This document shows positions 5,808 to 7,919 of a DNA stretch of 7,919 nt, in pieces (position 1 is the stretch's first letter; each line of letters starts with the position of its first letter). This stretch comes from DASROJ01 sp035646975 (GTDB lineage: Bacteria; Acidobacteriota; Polarisedimenticolia; JACPZX01; DASXTC01). The notes beneath the pieces were generated by a model. That model was not told where the DNA came from, made no database searches, and worked only from the letters and a program-made list of their open reading frames with translations. The stretch lies in contig DASROJ010000151.1 in NCBI GenBank assembly GCA_035646975.1, positions 1 to 7,919 on the forward strand. Reading direction: 5' to 3'. Made by a program: the position numbers and the translations under genes.

Positions 5808-6481
5808 GTCGAAGTCGTCCTCAGACCGCGATCCCGGCCCGTCTCGGGGGCTCCCGCCGCGATGAGGTCGGCGATGGCTTTCATGACCTGATCGGCGAAC
5901 ACATCCACCTGCTGGCGTGAAGGACGGCGCCCTTCCACGGCGGGGAACCGGATTTGCTCGCCGAACACCACGCGCACCGGGTGAATCCGCGGAAGCATCG
6001 CGCCCACGGGCATGACCCGGTGCGCCCCGATGATGGCGGCCGGCACCACCGGCACCCCGCTGCGCGCGGCGATGAGCGCGACTCCCGCCTTCCCCTCGCC
6101 GAGGTTGCCGTCGGCCATGCGCTGGCCTTCGGGGAAGATCCCCACCACGTCACCACGATGCAGCGTTCGAAAGGCCGCCTTGAGCGCTCCGGGATCGGGA
6201 ACCTCCGGCGCCACCGGGATGCTGCCCATCATGTAGTAGAACCACCTGAGCCGCCACATGCTGTAGATCGGGCGCGTGATGAGGAAAGTGATCCGGCGCG
6301 GGCAGGCGCTGCCCAGGACGATTGCGTCGACGAACGACGTGTGGTTCGCCACGACGATGCAGGGGCCTTTCCGCGGAACATTCCCCGAGCCCAGGACGCG
6401 GAGACGCACGTAGCCGTGCGTCACCGGCCAGGCGATCGTCTTGATGGTCCAGTAAAACGCGATGCGCGCCCGATTGACCAT
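5804..6481 (-). CDS. plsC: 1-acyl-sn-glycerol-3-phosphate acyltransferase (PlsC-like)
   Basis: A 225-residue LPLAT-family acyltransferase, expected to acylate lysophosphatidate to phosphatidate at the inner membrane. Conserved blocks appear in order: NHTSFVD (residues 46-52), the catalytic HX4D motif with H47 and D52; LITRPIYSMW (68-77); FPEGQR (116-121), the glycerophosphate-binding motif; and VPVVPAAIIG (143-152). A hydrophobic N-terminal stretch (about 6-20) may attach it to the membrane. The ATG at 6481 begins MVNRARIAFYW. GGAGG lies 14 bases upstream, longer than usual, but no other in-frame start is available. The gap to pgsA is 23 bases, and the stop overlaps the cinA ATG (ATGA). The neighbours PlsY and PgsA support a phospholipid role. 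Other LPLAT acyl acceptors cannot be excluded from sequence alone. Confidence 0.92.
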   Translation of the reverse strand: MVNRARIAFYWTIKTIAWPVTHGYVRLRVLGSGNVPRKGPCIVVANHTSFVDAIVLGSACPRRITFLITRPIYSMWRLRWFYYMMGSIPVAPEVPDPGALKAAFRTLHRGDVVGIFPEGQRMADGNLGEGKAGVALIAARSGVPVVPAAIIGAHRVMPVGAMLPRIHPVRVVFGEQIRFPAVEGRRPSRQQVDVFADQVMKAIADLIAAGAPETGRDRGLRTTST

Positions 6482-6504
6482 GCGCGAGCCAGCTGCCTCC
6501 GGTC

Positions 6505-7074
6505 CTACGCTTCGTCCCGCGCGGAATAGACGCGGGAGAATTTCATGAAGTAATCCACGGCCGAGAGCACCGCCAGGATCATCACGACCCAGAGGGCAAC
6601 CTTGCCCAGTATCAGCACCTTCGTCCCGATGGCGGCGGACGGACCCCAGGGATGATCCCCGAAGATGATGATCGAGATGGCGACCACCTGCGATGCCATC
6701 TTGTACTTGCCCCAGAACGAGGCGGAGATCGTGATGCGCTGCGACGAGGCGATGCTGCGCAACCCCATCACGGCGAACTCGCGCCCGATGATGATCACCA
6801 CCATCCATGCGGGAGCGAGCCCTTCCTCCACCAGGGAGATCAGCGCGGCGGAGACCAGCAACTTGTCGGCGACCGGGTCGAGCAGCTTTCCGAGGGTGGT
6901 GACCTCACCGCGCCGACGAGCGATGTACCCGTCGAGGAAGTCGGTGAACGCCGCGAGAAGGAACACGGCCAGCCCCCAGAGCTCCTTGCCCTCGGGTTTG
7001 GTCAGCAGGATGACGACCAGGATCGGCACGAGAAAGATTCGAAAGACGGTAAGCGAGTTGGGCAGGTTGAGCAT
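6505..7074 (-). CDS. pgsA: CDP-diacylglycerol--glycerol-3-phosphate 3-phosphatidyltransferase
   Basis: PgsA is a membrane enzyme that exchanges CMP of CDP-diacylglycerol for glycerol-3-phosphate, giving phosphatidylglycerophosphate, the committed step to phosphatidylglycerol. The 189-residue protein has the full CDP-alcohol phosphotransferase signature: D45, D48, G49, A52, R53, G62, D66 and D70 in TDFLDGYIARRRGEV and GKLLDPVADK. Several hydrophobic helices are visible (about 11-24, 32-44, 71-83, 89-104, 129-138, 148-172). MLNLPNSLTVFRI is the standard family start, so I place the start at ATG 7074, with AAAGGGG just upstream. An ATG 5 codons earlier (7089) is possible. Upstream in-frame sequence to 7248 overlaps the promoter and is not protein-like. 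It is the first gene of the minus-strand string and lies opposite the divergent phosphohexomutase gene. Confidence 0.95.
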   Translation of the reverse strand: MLNLPNSLTVFRIFLVPILVVILLTKPEGKELWGLAVFLLAAFTDFLDGYIARRRGEVTTLGKLLDPVADKLLVSAALISLVEEGLAPAWMVVIIIGREFAVMGLRSIASSQRITISASFWGKYKMASQVVAISIIIFGDHPWGPSAAIGTKVLILGKVALWVVMILAVLSAVDYFMKFSRVYSARDEA

Positions 7075-7100
7075 GGCCCCTTTGCGCATCGCACCCACGG

Positions 7101-7123
7101 GAGGCCCCTGATCTCGGGGCCTC
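7101..7123. promoter_or_regulatory. Perfect hairpin in the pgsA leader
   Basis: GAGGCCCC and GGGGCCTC form an 8-bp perfect stem with a 7-base loop. It lies 26 bases before the pgsA ATG at 7074, within the predicted leader of about 125 bases. The GGCCCC in its 5' arm (as read in the RNA) can also pair with the GGGGCC at 7075-7080 that sits directly before the ATG. Local and ribosome-site pairings would therefore compete. No T-run follows, so it is not an intrinsic terminator. Confidence 0.5.
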
Positions 7124-7204
7124 GAGGATTGAGGAGACGGGATTCGGCGAGCTCGAGCCTGCGGGGCCACCGCCGGCGCTCGTGAGCCAGCCGCAGCGGG
7201 GGAA

Positions 7205-7233
7205 ACATTACACCAGCCGCCAACGAGGGTCAA
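7205..7233 (-). promoter_or_regulatory. Sigma70-like promoter of the pgsA operon
   Basis: On the minus strand TTGACC (7233-7228) is followed after 17 bases by TAATGT (7210-7205). The overlapping TGTAAT (7212-7207) matches 5 of 6 of the -10 consensus with a 15-base spacer. The -35 matches 5 of 6. It is the best promoter-like sequence I see in this A+T-poor window, and it stands in the divergent gap before the first gene. Transcription would start near 7198, leaving a leader of about 125 bases before ATG 7074. Confidence 0.6.
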
Positions 7234-7249
7234 ACCATCCGGGCGCATC

Positions 7250-7276
7250 TTGCGGCGCGCCGAGCCGCTGTGTTAC
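7250..7276 (+). promoter_or_regulatory. Weak candidate promoter for the phosphohexomutase gene
   Basis: TTGCGG (7250-7255) and TGTTAC (7271-7276) are 15 bases apart and match consensus at 4 and 3 of 6 positions. The placement 30-56 bases before the ATG at 7306 is right, but the match is poor. It would lie back to back with the pgsA promoter, about 17 bases away. Confidence 0.22.
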
Positions 7277-7305
7277 GGTCGCCGCTCTTCCGGAGAACGG
7301 CAGAA

Positions 7306-7919
7306 ATGGGCATTCGCTTCGGCACGGACGGATGGCGCGCGGTGATCGCCGAGGAATTCACGTTCGCGAACGTGCGCCGGGTCTGCGCCGGTATCGAGCA
7401 GGCGCTTCGCGGCACGGGCGACGGCTCGGTGGTGGTGGGATACGACACGAGGTTTCTCTCCAGACGATTCGCCGAGGCGGCGGCGGAAACGCTGATGGGC
7501 GCCGGCCGCAGCGTCGTGCTGGCGGCGGAGGCCTCGCCCACACCCGCTTCGTCCTGCCAGGTCGTCGCGACCTCCGCGCCCTTCGCCATCGTCATCACCG
7601 CCAGCCACAACCCCGCGATCTTCAACGGCGTCAAGGTCAAGGATTCCAACGGGTCGAGCGCTGGATCGGAAATCACGTCCGCTTGCGAGCGAAGCATCCC
7701 GGCCGCGACGCCGGCAGGCATGGAGCTGATGGAGGGTCGCCGACGCGGGCTGCTCACGGAGATCTCGTTCGTCGACGCGCACCAGGAACGGCTCTCGCGG
7801 ATGGTCGACCTTCGAGCCATACGCGATGCGGGCATCAAGGTGGCCAACGATCCGATGCATGGTTCCGCGGGCCGCCTGCTCGAGACGCTTCTGTCGGGAG
7901 GCCGCACGCGTGTCACGAC
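7306..7919 (+). CDS. Phosphoglucomutase/phosphomannomutase family protein, N-terminal part (cut by window edge)
   Basis: An alpha-D-phosphohexomutase that interconverts hexose 1- and 6-phosphates through a phosphoserine, supplying glucose-1-P or mannose-1-P for polysaccharides. The 204 visible residues begin MGIRFGTDGWRAVIAEEFTF, the family start. VVVGYDTRFLS (42-52) follows, then the catalytic loop ITASHNP with the phosphorylated serine at residue 100. FNGVKVKDSNGSSAG continues domain 1. IKVANDPMHGSAG (about 177-189) is the start of domain 2. The metal loop (DGDxD) and sugar-specificity loop lie past the window edge, so PGM, PMM and GlmM-like roles cannot be separated. The WRAVIAE opening resembles bacterial phosphoglucomutase/phosphomannomutase more than GlmM. 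GGAG lies 10 bases before the ATG. The gene is divergent from pgsA. Confidence 0.93.
   Translation, partial: MGIRFGTDGWRAVIAEEFTFANVRRVCAGIEQALRGTGDGSVVVGYDTRFLSRRFAEAAAETLMGAGRSVVLAAEASPTPASSCQVVATSAPFAIVITASHNPAIFNGVKVKDSNGSSAGSEITSACERSIPAATPAGMELMEGRRRGLLTEISFVDAHQERLSRMVDLRAIRDAGIKVANDPMHGSAGRLLETLLSGGRTRVT

Noticed and set aside
4858..5865. 335-codon open frame on the plus strand across cinA
   Set aside because: It is the antisense of a clearly coding cinA, and long antisense frames are common at this G+C content. Only its short GDLLLSRGLTLATA stretch is meaningful, as evidence for the local inversion.
7075..7248. In-frame extension upstream of pgsA ATG 7074
   Set aside because: It covers the promoter-like sequence and hairpin, and its residues resemble no PgsA. 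MLNLPNSLT is the standard N-terminus.
1..7919. Mobile elements, CRISPR array, tRNA or rRNA genes
   Set aside because: No transposase, terminal repeats, regular direct repeats or cloverleaf/rRNA signature is visible.

Overview
The window is a compact, G+C-rich bacterial chromosome segment with no mobile element, tRNA, rRNA or CRISPR array. It is mostly one minus-strand gene string, read from about 7.2 kb down to position 1, plus one divergent plus-strand gene at the right edge. In transcription order the string is pgsA, a plsC-type acyltransferase, cinA, thpR, plsY, gpsA, a CpsB/CapC-type PHP phosphatase, a TPR protein and ftsY (cut by the left edge). Many junctions overlap by 1-4 bases (plsC/cinA, cinA/thpR, thpR/plsY, TPR/ftsY), which indicates an operon with translational coupling. 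The gene families are bacterial housekeeping ones and do not fix the phylum. An uncultured G+C-rich lineage is plausible but not shown.

The common theme is membrane phospholipid synthesis. GpsA makes sn-glycerol-3-phosphate, PlsY acylates it to lysophosphatidate, a PlsC-type enzyme would give phosphatidate, and PgsA makes phosphatidylglycerophosphate from CDP-diacylglycerol. CdsA, which links phosphatidate to PgsA, is not in the window. ThpR (RNA 2',3'-cyclic phosphodiesterase) and CinA (MoaB-like domain plus nicotinamide-nucleotide amidase domain) are embedded in the string. Downstream come a polysaccharide-type tyrosine phosphatase, a TPR protein with an N-terminal membrane or signal segment, and the SRP receptor FtsY. 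At the right edge a phosphohexomutase gene is transcribed the other way. A promoter-like sequence and a leader hairpin precede pgsA in the divergent intergenic region.

The most striking observation is inside cinA. Residues 276-287, just before the conserved TAESCTGG motif, do not look like CinA. The opposite DNA strand of the same 33 bp reads GDLLLSRGLTLA, the sequence expected there. The 33 bp (11 codons) is flanked by inverted repeats, 10 bp perfect and 13 of 14 bp overall. Flipping the segment between these arms restores a canonical CinA and keeps the frame. This is an intragenic micro-inversion: a reversible protein switch, a fixed mutation, or an assembly artefact. A second oddity is that the PHP phosphatase appears to start at CTG, with an in-frame TAA two codons upstream.
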